Source: Commensalibacter intestini A911 (lineage in GTDB: Bacteria > Pseudomonadota > Alphaproteobacteria > Acetobacterales > Acetobacteraceae). Taken from it: 64,000 nucleotides of DNA. A program made the translations under genes and the position numbers. Below the pieces are notes generated by a model, which saw only the letters and a program-made list of their open reading frames with translations, did no database searches and was not told where the DNA came from. This document shows, one piece after another, positions 7,540 through 17,517 of the stretch; positions within the stretch are counted from its first letter, which is position 1; each line of letters starts with the position of its first letter. The stretch is taken from NCBI RefSeq assembly GCF_000231445.1, contig NZ_AGFR01000003.1:434001-498000 (forward strand). The letters are read 5' to 3'.

Positions 7540-9542
7540 TACAAAAACTCCTTATTCAAACAAGTAGATGTAGCGAAAGGGCGCGTAACGCGTGGAGGAA
7601 ACGCTAATTTTCCATCCATGCCTCGCTGTAAAGATAGGTTGGGGTTATAAAATGGATCTTGATGATCTATTGATTGCCATTGGGCACGAATAGAAAGAAT
7701 TTCTTGTCGTTCTTTGCCTGCACGCTTTCCTGTATAATGATTCCCTAGCGAAAGAGACTCATAATGGATCAGTTCGGCTTGTTGACATTGGATAACATGA
7801 TAATTCGCTTTTCTTAGCCTTAAACAGAAATCAATATCATTGTAAGAGATTTCATAATTTTCATCAAATCCTTGTATTAGTGTATACGCACTGCGTCTGA
7901 TTAACATGCAGGCTCCAGTAACAGCAGAAACATCATGATCATAGGTTAAACCGATACGGTTTGAGCGTTGGAAACGCCCAGCGTGCTCACATAGGTTGGC
8001 AGCCCCCATAATGATGCCGGCATGTTGTATTTGTCCATTTGGATAATATAACTTTGCCCCGACAGCACCCACTTTGGGATCTTGCATATGTCCCATTATA
8101 TTTATAAGCCATTGGGGATTTTTAGGAGTAATATCATCATTAACAATGGCGACGAATTCGTGATGCGTATGATGAATACCGAAATTACAGCTTTGAGAAA
8201 AGTTAAAAGTTTCTGTTTTTAACCAAATTACTCGTAAGTTTTTATAGCTTAAAAGAGGTCGCAGATAGCAGCGTTGTCGATGGGTAAGAGATGATGGTTG
8301 AGAAATCACTAAAATGACTTCAAAATGAGGGTAATCTGTTTGAGTTAAAATACTACGAATAGATTTTTGAATTGTTTTAGAAGAAATGGTCGTAGGAATT
8401 ACTAAGCTCACAGGAGCATTGTTGGAGTGTAAATTTATCTTTAAAGGGAAATGATTGCTTTGCACATTTCCTGTCCATTGTCGAGCAGATAGATCATTTT
8501 GAACGATCTCTTGCATATCTTGAAGTGCCTGCTTTCCAGGAGCAATCTGACGATGACTTAGGATATAAGGGATATGATGAATTGGATATTGTTGTTTCCA
8601 AATAAATAAAGCCAGTGCTAAACGATGAGCATAGGCTGATTGATAACTTTTGGGGTGTTCTTGTTGATAGGCGTCAAAAATATCTTTACGAAATAACCAA
8701 ATATCTTGAGTAAGTAAACCAGAGAGTAAGGTCATATAACTGATATTGGGTTTAAAGTGAGGAGTAGCTCTTTGATGATGTTGATTCAGCATATCTGAAT
8801 CGGCGTAAAGTGCTGCAGGATATTGATGGCGTGCTGCTTGATCCGCGAAAATAGCGAACGCATGAGCTGGCAGGATTTCTCCATTTTGTAAAATAGCAAT
8901 GTAGGCGTGTTTAGCACTTTTTGGAGTAGGCCATTGTTGATCCAACGCACTATCTGTCTCAGGATAATGGTTGTCAGGAGGAGTATAGCAAAGAGAATGA
9001 ATGACAGGCCATTGCTCATAAAATTTACTTTGGTAAAGTGCTTTTTTTTCTTTCTCTTCCCAACAGTCATATAATTGGCACCAATCCTGATAAGAGAGAT
9101 TCGTTTCAGATTTTGTATAACTCTGATTAAGTGCTGTGCGTAGTCTCTTTTTAAGATGTTTTGGTGACCCTAAAAGTGTTTTGAACAGTGGAGCTGGGTG
9201 CAGTGTTGTTAATAGTCCAGCAGCTAATAATCGAGATATAGGAATAATCTTGATTGATATCTTGCTTGTATCAAGAATGATATTTTGAATCGATGTGATA
9301 CTGATTTTATCGCTCTTTGGGGGAATATAAAGAATTCCTATTCGCCAAGATGAAGGCAAGAAAACGTAATGCTGTAAATATTGTGTTTCTTCCCATTCTT
9401 GGCTGTCATCATGATGAATAGAGAGCAAGTAAGGAAGCTTCTTTTTTTCTTTTGTCTTTGTTCTACACAAAATAATACACCATTGATTTTGGTGTATTTC
9501 TTTTAATGGTTGTTCAACAGGGTAAGAAACTAGATACGGCAT
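7539..9542 (-). CDS. Family 2 glycosyltransferase, two-domain with a reduced first domain
   Basis: A 667-residue protein whose C-terminal part (about 375-620) is a GT-A family 2 glycosyltransferase: SLVIPTT opens the nucleotide-binding fold, NDD in FVAIVNDDITP acts as the DxD-like metal motif, and VGAVGAKLYYPNGQIQHAG and NDIDFCLRLR are standard for this group. Residues about 215-290 (AYIAILQNG, YADSDM, PHFKP) resemble the second half of another GT2 domain, but the usual N-terminal nucleotide-binding half is not recognisable, so the first domain seems reduced or divergent. Such proteins usually build surface polysaccharides; acceptor and sugar are unknown. It is first in a unit with the ABC ATPase and permease, overlapping the ATPase start. 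No signal peptide, so probably cytoplasmic or peripheral. Confidence 0.83.
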   Translation of the reverse strand: MPYLVSYPVEQPLKEIHQNQWCIILCRTKTKEKKKLPYLLSIHHDDSQEWEETQYLQHYVFLPSSWRIGILYIPPKSDKISITSIQNIILDTSKISIKIIPISRLLAAGLLTTLHPAPLFKTLLGSPKHLKKRLRTALNQSYTKSETNLSYQDWCQLYDCWEEKEKKALYQSKFYEQWPVIHSLCYTPPDNHYPETDSALDQQWPTPKSAKHAYIAILQNGEILPAHAFAIFADQAARHQYPAALYADSDMLNQHHQRATPHFKPNISYMTLLSGLLTQDIWLFRKDIFDAYQQEHPKSYQSAYAHRLALALFIWKQQYPIHHIPYILSHRQIAPGKQALQDMQEIVQNDLSARQWTGNVQSNHFPLKINLHSNNAPVSLVIPTTISSKTIQKSIRSILTQTDYPHFEVILVISQPSSLTHRQRCYLRPLLSYKNLRVIWLKTETFNFSQSCNFGIHHTHHEFVAIVNDDITPKNPQWLINIMGHMQDPKVGAVGAKLYYPNGQIQHAGIIMGAANLCEHAGRFQRSNRIGLTYDHDVSAVTGACMLIRRSAYTLIQGFDENYEISYNDIDFCLRLRKANYHVIQCQQAELIHYESLSLGNHYTGKRAGKERQEILSIRAQWQSIDHQDPFYNPNLSLQRGMDGKLAFPPRVTRPFATSTCLNKEFL

Positions 9543-9790
9543 AATTATTCTTTATAAGCAGATATAAAAATATTTGTCTCTATTAGTGACTATTTTCCTT
9601 AAAATTTCAAAAGAATTTTTACAAATTAAATAAACTATAAAAATATGTAATATACTTAATTGAAAAATTATTATATCATAATATTTTGTAAATATACTAT
9701 TTCACTATAAAAAATGTATTAATAATTATTTACACTGTATTTTATAAAATTGGCCGAATAATTGTATTTTGAACAGGTAGATCATAATAA

Positions 9791-11293
9791 ATGAGACAGG
9801 ATTATTATGGATATAAAAGCATTTTTGCTTTTATTTTGATAGGAACAGCAGTAACAGGTTTATCCGATTCTGTTCGTGCTGCAACTCCTCAAACTAATAT
9901 TGTTCATAGTACAGTGAATGGAATGGGACCGCCATCTTCTATGGATGGCCTGCAAACCGTGGATACTGGTCAGGGGTGGTACGCTTGTGAAGAAGGCGTA
10001 AAAGCTTGTTCTTTATGGAATACAGTGAAAGTTGTGAATATTGATCCTTATCAAGATATTAAATATCAAATAGGGAAACTAGCGGTTACTTTTCCCAAAG
10101 GGCGTCCAACATTTTCTTTGAATGATGAGCTGGTGATTTCTCTTGGAGGGATGTTTCAATATGACGTTGGTGCTTTTGTTGGCACTAATGCGAGAGACAG
10201 AGGCCCGTCAATGGATAGTATTCGCAGTCATTTAAGGCGTGGCCGTTTTATTGTTAGTGCAAAATATAAAGGGTTTGTTGTTACGGTAACGCCTGATTTA
10301 GGAACATCAGGTGTACAAAATGATTCTTTGTTTGAAGCATCTTTGCGTTATCAAGGGTTCCGTCATACATCGATTGACATTGGATTATTACAACCACGTG
10401 TAACAATGGAGGATTCTGAAGGCTCTAATTTAATGGAGTTTGTAGAGCGTCCAATGGTGGTTGATTTGGTGCGTAATATTGCTGCTGCAAATGCACGTTT
10501 GTCTTTTGGAGGAAGTCATTGGGAGAAACGATATATCGTTGCTGCCTATGTAACAGGGCCTCGCTATGGGCCTTTTCAAAACTTTCAGCGTAATCAGGTT
10601 GGGGGCGTGTTTCGTTTAGCAGGCCGTCCGGTGATTACCAAAGATATAGATTTACATGTTGGCGTTTCGGGTTCTATGGCTTTTCATGGGGATAATCGTA
10701 AATACTCGATGAATACAGGGCAAGAAGCACAAATTTGGTTACAACGTCCTTATGTTAAAACAAGCTCTATTGATGGGGTTGATAGTATCTGGAGTATTGG
10801 ACCACAGGTTGCTTTTCGTTATAAGCGCGTTTTATTTATGTCGGAATATTATTCTATTCACATGCATAGATCTGCTGTGAATGGTGAAAATGCACCGAAT
10901 TTAAATTTCCCAGGATGGTATGTCAGTGCAAATTATACGTTGTTTGGACAGCCTAGAATTTATGAGGCGCAAAGAGGTGTGTTTATTACCCCAATCGGAC
11001 CAACCTTGAATCCAGCAGCGGGATATTGGGGGGCTTTAGAATGGTCTTCACGATGGAGTGTCATGGATTTAAATAGCCATAAGACAAGATATAGCGATTC
11101 AGGAAAATTACTTGGTGTTCATGGTGGACAGCAAACCGTATGGTCAACGGGTTTTAACTGGTATCCGTCTTCACAAGTGAAAGTGATGCTGGATTACAAT
11201 CATATCCAAGCATCATCAGCGTTAAAAAGTGATTATAATCCAAGAGGTAGAAGCAGTAATTTGATTATTTCACGGTTACAGTATAACTTTTAG
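9791..11293 (+). CDS. Outer-membrane porin, OprO/OprP (phosphate-selective porin) family
   Basis: A 500-residue outer-membrane beta-barrel porin. A signal peptide ends near residue 31 (VRA-ATP). The barrel part shows the family pattern LRRGRF (about residue 150), GLLQPRVTMEDSE, VERPMV, and a terminal aromatic residue (RLQYNF), the usual signal for BAM-dependent assembly. Before the barrel lies a segment with two cysteines, C66 and C73 (Cx6C), and TFPKGRPT. Despite the family name the substrate is not known; anions or sugars are both possible. It is the first of two tandem paralogues. The preceding 248 bases are very AT-rich and hold no visible gene. Confidence 0.85.
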   Translation: MRQDYYGYKSIFAFILIGTAVTGLSDSVRAATPQTNIVHSTVNGMGPPSSMDGLQTVDTGQGWYACEEGVKACSLWNTVKVVNIDPYQDIKYQIGKLAVTFPKGRPTFSLNDELVISLGGMFQYDVGAFVGTNARDRGPSMDSIRSHLRRGRFIVSAKYKGFVVTVTPDLGTSGVQNDSLFEASLRYQGFRHTSIDIGLLQPRVTMEDSEGSNLMEFVERPMVVDLVRNIAAANARLSFGGSHWEKRYIVAAYVTGPRYGPFQNFQRNQVGGVFRLAGRPVITKDIDLHVGVSGSMAFHGDNRKYSMNTGQEAQIWLQRPYVKTSSIDGVDSIWSIGPQVAFRYKRVLFMSEYYSIHMHRSAVNGENAPNLNFPGWYVSANYTLFGQPRIYEAQRGVFITPIGPTLNPAAGYWGALEWSSRWSVMDLNSHKTRYSDSGKLLGVHGGQQTVWSTGFNWYPSSQVKVMLDYNHIQASSALKSDYNPRGRSSNLIISRLQYNF

Positions 11294-11429
11294 GTTTATT
11301 TTAATATTAGTATAAAATTATTAATTTCATAACGCAGATGAGAATTAGTTTGCATTGTTGTTCATAATTTGAGTATACCCTTCGCATAAAGTTATTATTT
11401 AATAATAATCAAGCAAAGGTTCATAAGAG

Positions 11430-12944
11430 ATGAAAAAAAATAATAGATCATGGCGTTTAAATAGTCATGTAATTTTGTTTTATCTCTTGGGATTGGGTGC
11501 TGTATTACCCTTAGAGGATATAGCTGAAGCAAAAGAGCAACAAGAGGCAAAGTCTGTTGTGACACAGGATGTGTTTGGTCCACAGTTGTCTGTTGGTGAG
11601 TACGCAACTAATTTTGGGCAGGGATGGTATATTTGCCCAACTAGTCAGGCCTCTTGTAATATGTGGAATGCTTACAAAGTAGTCAATGTAGATCCATATA
11701 AAAATATTCAATATCAACTAGGCTCTTTGAATCTGACATTTCCCAAAGGGCGCCCGACCTTAACATCATCGAATGGTCGTTTTTCTTTATCTCTTGGGAT
11801 GTTAATGCATTACGATATGGGTGGTTTCCTTGGCCCTGATAAAAGATATGGTCAGGATGTATCAGGAAGTCGTGATTTTTTAAGGCGTGGTCGATTTATG
11901 GTGGCAGCGCGTTATGATGATTTTATCCTGACGGTTAGTCCTGATGCCGGAGAATTTTTTAATGATACGTATCATTTATTTGAAGCGAGTTTAAAATATG
12001 TGGGCTTTAAAAATACAGTTTTAAATGTTGGATTATTACAACCGCCCTCTTCGATGGAGGATACAGAAAGTTCTAATGGATATGAGTTAATAGAGCGCCC
12101 TATGGTGAGTGATATTGTGCGTAATATTTCAGGTGGAGAGCCAAGGCTTGCGCTAGGGGGAACTCATTGGGGAAAGAAATATTATATTAGTGCGCATGTT
12201 ACTGGAGAGCGCTTATTAACGACCATTAAAAATTTCCAAAAAAATCAGGTGGGTGGGACGTTAAGAACTGCAATACACCCAGTGGCGACACCAGATTATG
12301 ACTTGCATTTGGGAATGTCTGCTTCATTTGCTTTTCATGGGAATAACCGTAAATATGCGATTGCAACGGGACCAGAATCACAAATTTGGTTAAGCAAAAA
12401 TTATATTCGCACAGGAACGATTGATGGTGTAGATAGTGTTTGGTCGATTGGACCTGAGGTTGCCTTACGTTGGAAAAGATTGGTTGTTCAGTCTGAGTAT
12501 TATCGTGTAAATTTACAGCGTGTTGCTGATGAAATAACGCATAGACCGAATTTACACTTCCCTGGATGGTATATCAGCACAAGCTATACCATATTTGGTC
12601 AACCGCGCTCTTACGATCAAAAAAATACAGTTTTTAATGCACCAACAGGATCTTTATTTAACCCTGCAGCAGGAGAGTGGGGAGCTCTGGAATGGGTCGC
12701 TAGATGGAGTGTGATGGATTTAAATAGCCATATTCATAGTTATTCTCCTAATGGTCAGCTCTTAGGTTCTTATGGTGGAAAGCAAACGGCTTGGTTGACT
12801 GGGTTGAATTGGTCTCCGTCATCGCATATGCGTATTATGTTAAATTATAATCATATTTATGCATCAAGATCTTATGGAAATAGTTATAATTTAAATGGGC
12901 GTAGTAGTAACTTGATTGTTTCAAGGTTACAATTTACGTTTTAA
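11430..12944 (+). CDS. Outer-membrane porin, OprO/OprP family, tandem paralogue
   Basis: A 504-residue paralogue of the porin just upstream, similar along its whole length: FGQGWYIC, Cx6C at C69/C76, NMWNAYKVVNVDPY, TFPKGRPT, FLRRGRFMV, GLLQPPSSMEDTE, ERPMV and the C-terminal RLQFTF. A signal peptide ends near residue 32 (AEA-KEQ). The 136-base gap after the first porin contains an AT-rich palindrome (TTATTATT-T-AATAATAA at 11392-11408) but no clear terminator. Its stop codon overlaps the stop codon of the convergent smc gene. Differences between the two copies in the loop regions suggest separate channel preferences, which the sequence does not identify. Confidence 0.85.
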   Translation: MKKNNRSWRLNSHVILFYLLGLGAVLPLEDIAEAKEQQEAKSVVTQDVFGPQLSVGEYATNFGQGWYICPTSQASCNMWNAYKVVNVDPYKNIQYQLGSLNLTFPKGRPTLTSSNGRFSLSLGMLMHYDMGGFLGPDKRYGQDVSGSRDFLRRGRFMVAARYDDFILTVSPDAGEFFNDTYHLFEASLKYVGFKNTVLNVGLLQPPSSMEDTESSNGYELIERPMVSDIVRNISGGEPRLALGGTHWGKKYYISAHVTGERLLTTIKNFQKNQVGGTLRTAIHPVATPDYDLHLGMSASFAFHGNNRKYAIATGPESQIWLSKNYIRTGTIDGVDSVWSIGPEVALRWKRLVVQSEYYRVNLQRVADEITHRPNLHFPGWYISTSYTIFGQPRSYDQKNTVFNAPTGSLFNPAAGEWGALEWVARWSVMDLNSHIHSYSPNGQLLGSYGGKQTAWLTGLNWSPSSHMRIMLNYNHIYASRSYGNSYNLNGRSSNLIVSRLQFTF

Positions 12945-15900
12945 ATTAATCCTAATTGCTCGGTATGCTTATCTTGTTGCATTTGGACAGCATGTTCTAA
13001 ATCAATAGAAATAATTTGGCTGACACCACGCTCTTGCATCGTAACTCCGAATAAACGGTTCATGTGGCTCATCGTTAATTGATGATGGGTCACGACTAAA
13101 AAGCGTGTGCCAGCTTGTTCTGTCATGTCAGATAATAACGCACAGAAACGCTCGACATTCGGATCATCCAAAGGTGCGTCGACCTCATCCAATATACAAA
13201 TAGGCACAGGGTTACAACGGCTGACTGCAAAGACGAGAGAGAGGGCGGTTAGTGCTTGCTCTCCGCCTGATAATAATGAAAGGGTGGAGAGTTTTTTTCC
13301 AGGAGGTTGAGCATAAATCTCTAGGCCTGATTGTAAAGGATCCTCGTGAGCCAATAGCTTTAAATAAGCACTACCACCATTAAACATACGCGTAAATAAG
13401 TCTTGGAAATGTTGATTAACTTCATGAAAAATCGCATGAAGCTTTTCTTTTCCTTGCTGATTAAGTTTTTGAATAGATTCCCGTAATTGTTGGATCGCAG
13501 ACATTAGTTCAGTATATTCTTTTTCAATACTGTCTAGTTGCCCTTGTTTTTCTTCACGTTCGATTTCAGCACGTAAATTAACTGCGCCTAAAGCCTCACG
13601 TTCAGCAGAATTTTCAGCAATAATTACTTTGAGCTTTCTTTCAGAGGCATCACTAATATCTAGGTCAGACTGCTGTTGTGCATGTTCCTGAATGGCGGGC
13701 TCGATATTATTTTTTAATTGCTCTAGTAACGCCTCTGCTTGCTCTTGCTTTGCTTGTGCTTTTAGTAGATTTTCTCTTGCTTTACTTGCATTTTGTTCAG
13801 CTTGTTGTAACTGCTTTTGTGCTTCAGTTCGGCTTTGTTCTAGTTGAATGAGTTGCTGTTGTGCGGCTTGATACAATTCACCCGCTGTAGCCTCAGCTTC
13901 TTGTAAGTTCTTTAATTGTTGTTCAAGGATGGGGAACTCTTGATTAAAGCGGTTATATTCAGATTGTAACTGTGTGATTTTATCTAAAGAAGTCTTTTCT
14001 TCTTCTTGGGTTTGAGATAGACGTGCTTGCCAATCTTTTGATTGATTTTCTAAAGCTTCTTTTTGTTTGGTGAGATTATTTTTTTCATTTATTAATAAAT
14101 GATAGGAAAGACGGGCTTGCTCCTCTTGTTCCTTGCAGTTTTTATATGCTTCTTGAGCAGTAGACAGTTTGCTTTTAGCGGTTTCTAATTCAGGGCGTGC
14201 AGCGTAAATTTCTTCAGCATTTTTAAATGCTTGTTGTTTAGTTTCTAAAAGTTTCTCTGAATCATCACAACGTGGTTTTAAGGTTTCAATACGACTATGC
14301 TGCTGAATATATTTTTCTTTAATGGTTTGATGATCTTGTCGAGCAACAGCTAAGGTTTGTTCAGCCGTTTGTTGTTCTTTTTGTAAAGAAAATAATTGCT
14401 GCTCAAGTTCTTGCACTTTCTTTTGTTCAGCTTCTTTAGTTGCTAAGGCTTGTTGAGGATTTTCTAGCTGTTCGTGTTGAGCTTGATCATGTTTTAACGT
14501 TTGTTCAAGTAGTTCTAACTCTGTTTTAAGTTGAGATAATTTTTCTTGTAACGTCTCAATACGAATATGATTTTGTTGATCTTCGCTAAGGCGTTTTTGT
14601 TGTTGATCTTTCAGGTTAGACAGTTGATTTTCAATGGTTTGCAACTGTTGTTGTGCTTGTTGAGATGCCTCTTTACAGCGTTGAGTGTCCTCTTTGCTTT
14701 GTTGAACAATGCTATAATCTGGTTTTGGGAGTTCGGCTTCTTTTTGTGCTTGCTCTAATAAATTTTGTTTATCATTGAACTCTTTTTGTGCTTGTGAATA
14801 TGCAGGTTGTAGTGCATCAAACTGCGTTTGAGCTGCCTGCGCACGGTTTTTAAGAGATAAGAATTCTTGTTGTATTTTTTGGAATTCTTGTTCGGTTGTT
14901 TTATAGAGTGCTTGCTTTTCTATAAGCTGTGTTTTGAGATTTTGTTGTTGCTCTTGTAGTTGTTGGTGCTTGGTTTGTAGAGAAGGATAGTGGGCTTGTA
15001 GCTCTGTTAGAGCGTCCTCAGTTTGTTTGAGATTTTCTCTTTGTAATAAACGTTGAGCTGCTTTGCTTTGTAAGCCAGCTTTTTGATGATAACCATCCCA
15101 ACGCCATACGTCTCCTTCTTTGGTAATCAAGCTTTGTCCAAAAGATAGGTTTTGAAAATATTCTTGACCTTCCTGAACCGTTTCAACAAGACCAATATGG
15201 TCAAAGGCACGTTGTAACGCAGGAGGAGGGGTGATAATTTCGGATAGCTTACGAACAGAGCTCGGGAAAATAGAATGACTTGTTGGTAAAGCAGTCCAAC
15301 CTGTTTGAGTTTCTAAACTAACAGGGCTTTCCAGTGTTTCGTCAAATAACGCAGCGACAGCGACGATTAATTCAGGTGGAATAGTGATACTATCCAAAAC
15401 AGCAGGTAAAGATGGTGTTTGTTTCTCATCTTGGTCGTGGGATAGAGCCAGAGCCAATCCATCTCGTTTTGCTTGTAATTTTTGTTGATCAGCTTCGTGT
15501 TGGTAAAGATTTTTTTGTGCTTGTTCAGTAGCTTCTTGAGCTTGTTGATGTTCTGTGGTTAAATTTTGAATTGTTTCTTGTAAATTTTTAACCAGCTCTG
15601 ATTGAACATTAAATTCAGCTTGTTTCTCTTGTAAAATCTGTTCATCAATACGTGCTGTTTTTGCTTTTTCTATTTGCTCAGCCAGAAGGTTTGAATTCTT
15701 TTGAGCTTGTTGAAATGCTTGTTGCGTTGCATTTAGATTTTTTCGACGATTTTCAAAGATTTGCGTTGCTTGTTGATAGGCAGATTCTGTTTCAAGATGC
15801 TTTTTGATAGCATCTTGATGGTGGGTATTTGTCGTTTGTGTATGCTCTTTAACTTCTAAGAACGTTTTTTGTAACGTTGTCAGTTCAGTTGTAAATTGTT

Positions 15901-17494
15901 CTTTTTGTGTTTCTGTTAAAGACTGGTTTTGTAACGTCTGTAATTGTGTTTCTAAATTGCTTTGAGTAGCAAGAATTTGTTGTTTTTTCTGAGTTAGTTG
16001 CTGAATTTTCTGAGTTAGTTGTGTATAGGCTTGCTCAACTTGTTGTGCATGATGTTGCGCATTACTGGCTTGCAGCTTGGCATCGTTAAGAAGCGTTTCG
16101 CTTTGTTGTTTTTGTTCTTGTATCGTTTGTAAATGCTGTTGTGCGTTTGTTTGAGCATCAGCAAACGTGTTGATTTCTTCTTCTTTTGGAAGTTTTTCTA
16201 AACAAAGTTGATATTCTTCAGTAATTTTTTGATGGTCTATCTCTGTATTTTGCAGTGCTTGTTTTGCTTGTTCATATTGCTGAGTAATTGCTTGATGTTG
16301 CTTCTGTTGTTCTTCAAGTATTTTTTCTTCTTGTTGAATTTCTGTATTTAAGCTCAGCAATTGTTTTTCAAACTCATTAATTTTTTCTTGTAGAGTTTGT
16401 GATTTATTTGGGTATTCTAACAGATTTTGTTCTGTATTTTTCAGATTTTCATGAACTTGATTTAAATCAGTTTGTGTTTTTTCAACGCGAGCACTGGCAG
16501 AATTATGTTGTTCAGTAGCTTCTTGAATACGTGCTTGCAGCTGTTGTAATTGTTCTGAGATTTTATTTTTTTGCTCTTGCAGAGATCGTGTTTCATGACG
16601 TTGATGATCCCATTGCGTGCGTGTTTGAACTTCTTGTTGTCTCAGTTGAGGTAGTTTTTCTTCGAGACTTTTGAATTGTTTTTGCTGTTCTGTATGTTTT
16701 AACTCAGTATCAGATTGTGCTTGTTGAGCTTGTAATTGTTTTTGTTCAAACAAATGCAAGCTACGAATTGCTCGTTGGAAATATAAAGATTGTAGATGTG
16801 TTTCAGCTTCACGGAGCTCTGTTGAAAGGCGTCTGTAAATAGTTGCTTGTGAAGATTGCTCGTTTAAAGATTCAATCAGCGCAGTCAGTTGCTGTTGTAA
16901 ATCATCTAAGCGTGCCAGATTTTCTTCTGTTGCTTTGAGTTTTAATTCTGCTTCTCTGCGTCGACTATAAAGTCCAGCAATTCCTGCGGCTTCTTCTAAA
17001 ACTTGTCGTCTTTCTTCAGGGGAGGCTGCAATTAATTGTGCGATACGGTTTTGACTAATAATCGCTGAAGATCTTGGCCCAGAGCCTAAGTCGGCAAAAA
17101 AAGTTTGTACATCTCGAGCACGTTGCACTTTGTTATTCATGCGGTATTGGCTACCAGAACCACGTTCTAATTGCCGAGAGATTTGCAGCTGATCTTGTTG
17201 TTGAAAGGGGGCTGGGGCAATATTCTCTGTGCCTTCGAGGGTTAAGGCAACCTCGGCAATATTTCGTGCTGCTCGACGCACTGTTCCTGCAAAAATTACA
17301 TCATCCATTTCTCCGCCACGCAAAGATCGAGCAGAACTTTCCCCCATAACCCAACGAATGGCTTCGACAATATTGGATTTGCCACAGCCATTAGGGCCAA
17401 TAATCCCTGTTAACCCTGGTAAGATCTCTAATGTAATAGGATCCGAAAAACTTTTGAATCCAGCGATTTTAAGATGTGTAAAGCGGACTGTCAT
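12941..17494 (-). CDS. smc: Chromosome segregation protein SMC
   Basis: SMC is the ATPase core of bacterial condensin, which organises and segregates the chromosome. The 1517-residue protein has the N-terminal ATPase half with Walker A at G33-S40 (GPNGCGKS), two very long glutamine-rich coiled coils, a hinge around residues 690-810, and the C-terminal half with the ABC signature LSGGEQALTALSL and Walker B ICILDEVDAPLDD. It is about 300 residues longer than the Bacillus protein because of extended coiled coils. It follows the DsbA-like gene by 23 bases and is probably co-transcribed with it, a pairing common in related alphaproteobacteria. Its stop overlaps that of the convergent porin. Confidence 0.97.
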   Translation of the reverse strand: MTVRFTHLKIAGFKSFSDPITLEILPGLTGIIGPNGCGKSNIVEAIRWVMGESSARSLRGGEMDDVIFAGTVRRAARNIAEVALTLEGTENIAPAPFQQQDQLQISRQLERGSGSQYRMNNKVQRARDVQTFFADLGSGPRSSAIISQNRIAQLIAASPEERRQVLEEAAGIAGLYSRRREAELKLKATEENLARLDDLQQQLTALIESLNEQSSQATIYRRLSTELREAETHLQSLYFQRAIRSLHLFEQKQLQAQQAQSDTELKHTEQQKQFKSLEEKLPQLRQQEVQTRTQWDHQRHETRSLQEQKNKISEQLQQLQARIQEATEQHNSASARVEKTQTDLNQVHENLKNTEQNLLEYPNKSQTLQEKINEFEKQLLSLNTEIQQEEKILEEQQKQHQAITQQYEQAKQALQNTEIDHQKITEEYQLCLEKLPKEEEINTFADAQTNAQQHLQTIQEQKQQSETLLNDAKLQASNAQHHAQQVEQAYTQLTQKIQQLTQKKQQILATQSNLETQLQTLQNQSLTETQKEQFTTELTTLQKTFLEVKEHTQTTNTHHQDAIKKHLETESAYQQATQIFENRRKNLNATQQAFQQAQKNSNLLAEQIEKAKTARIDEQILQEKQAEFNVQSELVKNLQETIQNLTTEHQQAQEATEQAQKNLYQHEADQQKLQAKRDGLALALSHDQDEKQTPSLPAVLDSITIPPELIVAVAALFDETLESPVSLETQTGWTALPTSHSIFPSSVRKLSEIITPPPALQRAFDHIGLVETVQEGQEYFQNLSFGQSLITKEGDVWRWDGYHQKAGLQSKAAQRLLQRENLKQTEDALTELQAHYPSLQTKHQQLQEQQQNLKTQLIEKQALYKTTEQEFQKIQQEFLSLKNRAQAAQTQFDALQPAYSQAQKEFNDKQNLLEQAQKEAELPKPDYSIVQQSKEDTQRCKEASQQAQQQLQTIENQLSNLKDQQQKRLSEDQQNHIRIETLQEKLSQLKTELELLEQTLKHDQAQHEQLENPQQALATKEAEQKKVQELEQQLFSLQKEQQTAEQTLAVARQDHQTIKEKYIQQHSRIETLKPRCDDSEKLLETKQQAFKNAEEIYAARPELETAKSKLSTAQEAYKNCKEQEEQARLSYHLLINEKNNLTKQKEALENQSKDWQARLSQTQEEEKTSLDKITQLQSEYNRFNQEFPILEQQLKNLQEAEATAGELYQAAQQQLIQLEQSRTEAQKQLQQAEQNASKARENLLKAQAKQEQAEALLEQLKNNIEPAIQEHAQQQSDLDISDASERKLKVIIAENSAEREALGAVNLRAEIEREEKQGQLDSIEKEYTELMSAIQQLRESIQKLNQQGKEKLHAIFHEVNQHFQDLFTRMFNGGSAYLKLLAHEDPLQSGLEIYAQPPGKKLSTLSLLSGGEQALTALSLVFAVSRCNPVPICILDEVDAPLDDPNVERFCALLSDMTEQAGTRFLVVTHHQLTMSHMNRLFGVTMQERGVSQIISIDLEHAVQMQQDKHTEQLGLI

Positions 17495-17517
17495 ACAGGG
17501 ATATAAGGACTATGTAA

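Noticed and set aside
11392-11408. Palindrome TTATTATT-T-AATAATAA before the second porin as an operator.
   Set aside because: It contains only A and T with simple repetition, so it is easily found by chance in this AT-rich DNA.
9791-12944. The two porins as OprB carbohydrate-selective porins.
   Set aside because: The OprB-type N-terminal pattern is absent, while LRRGRF, GLLQP and ERPMV match the OprO/OprP pattern better.
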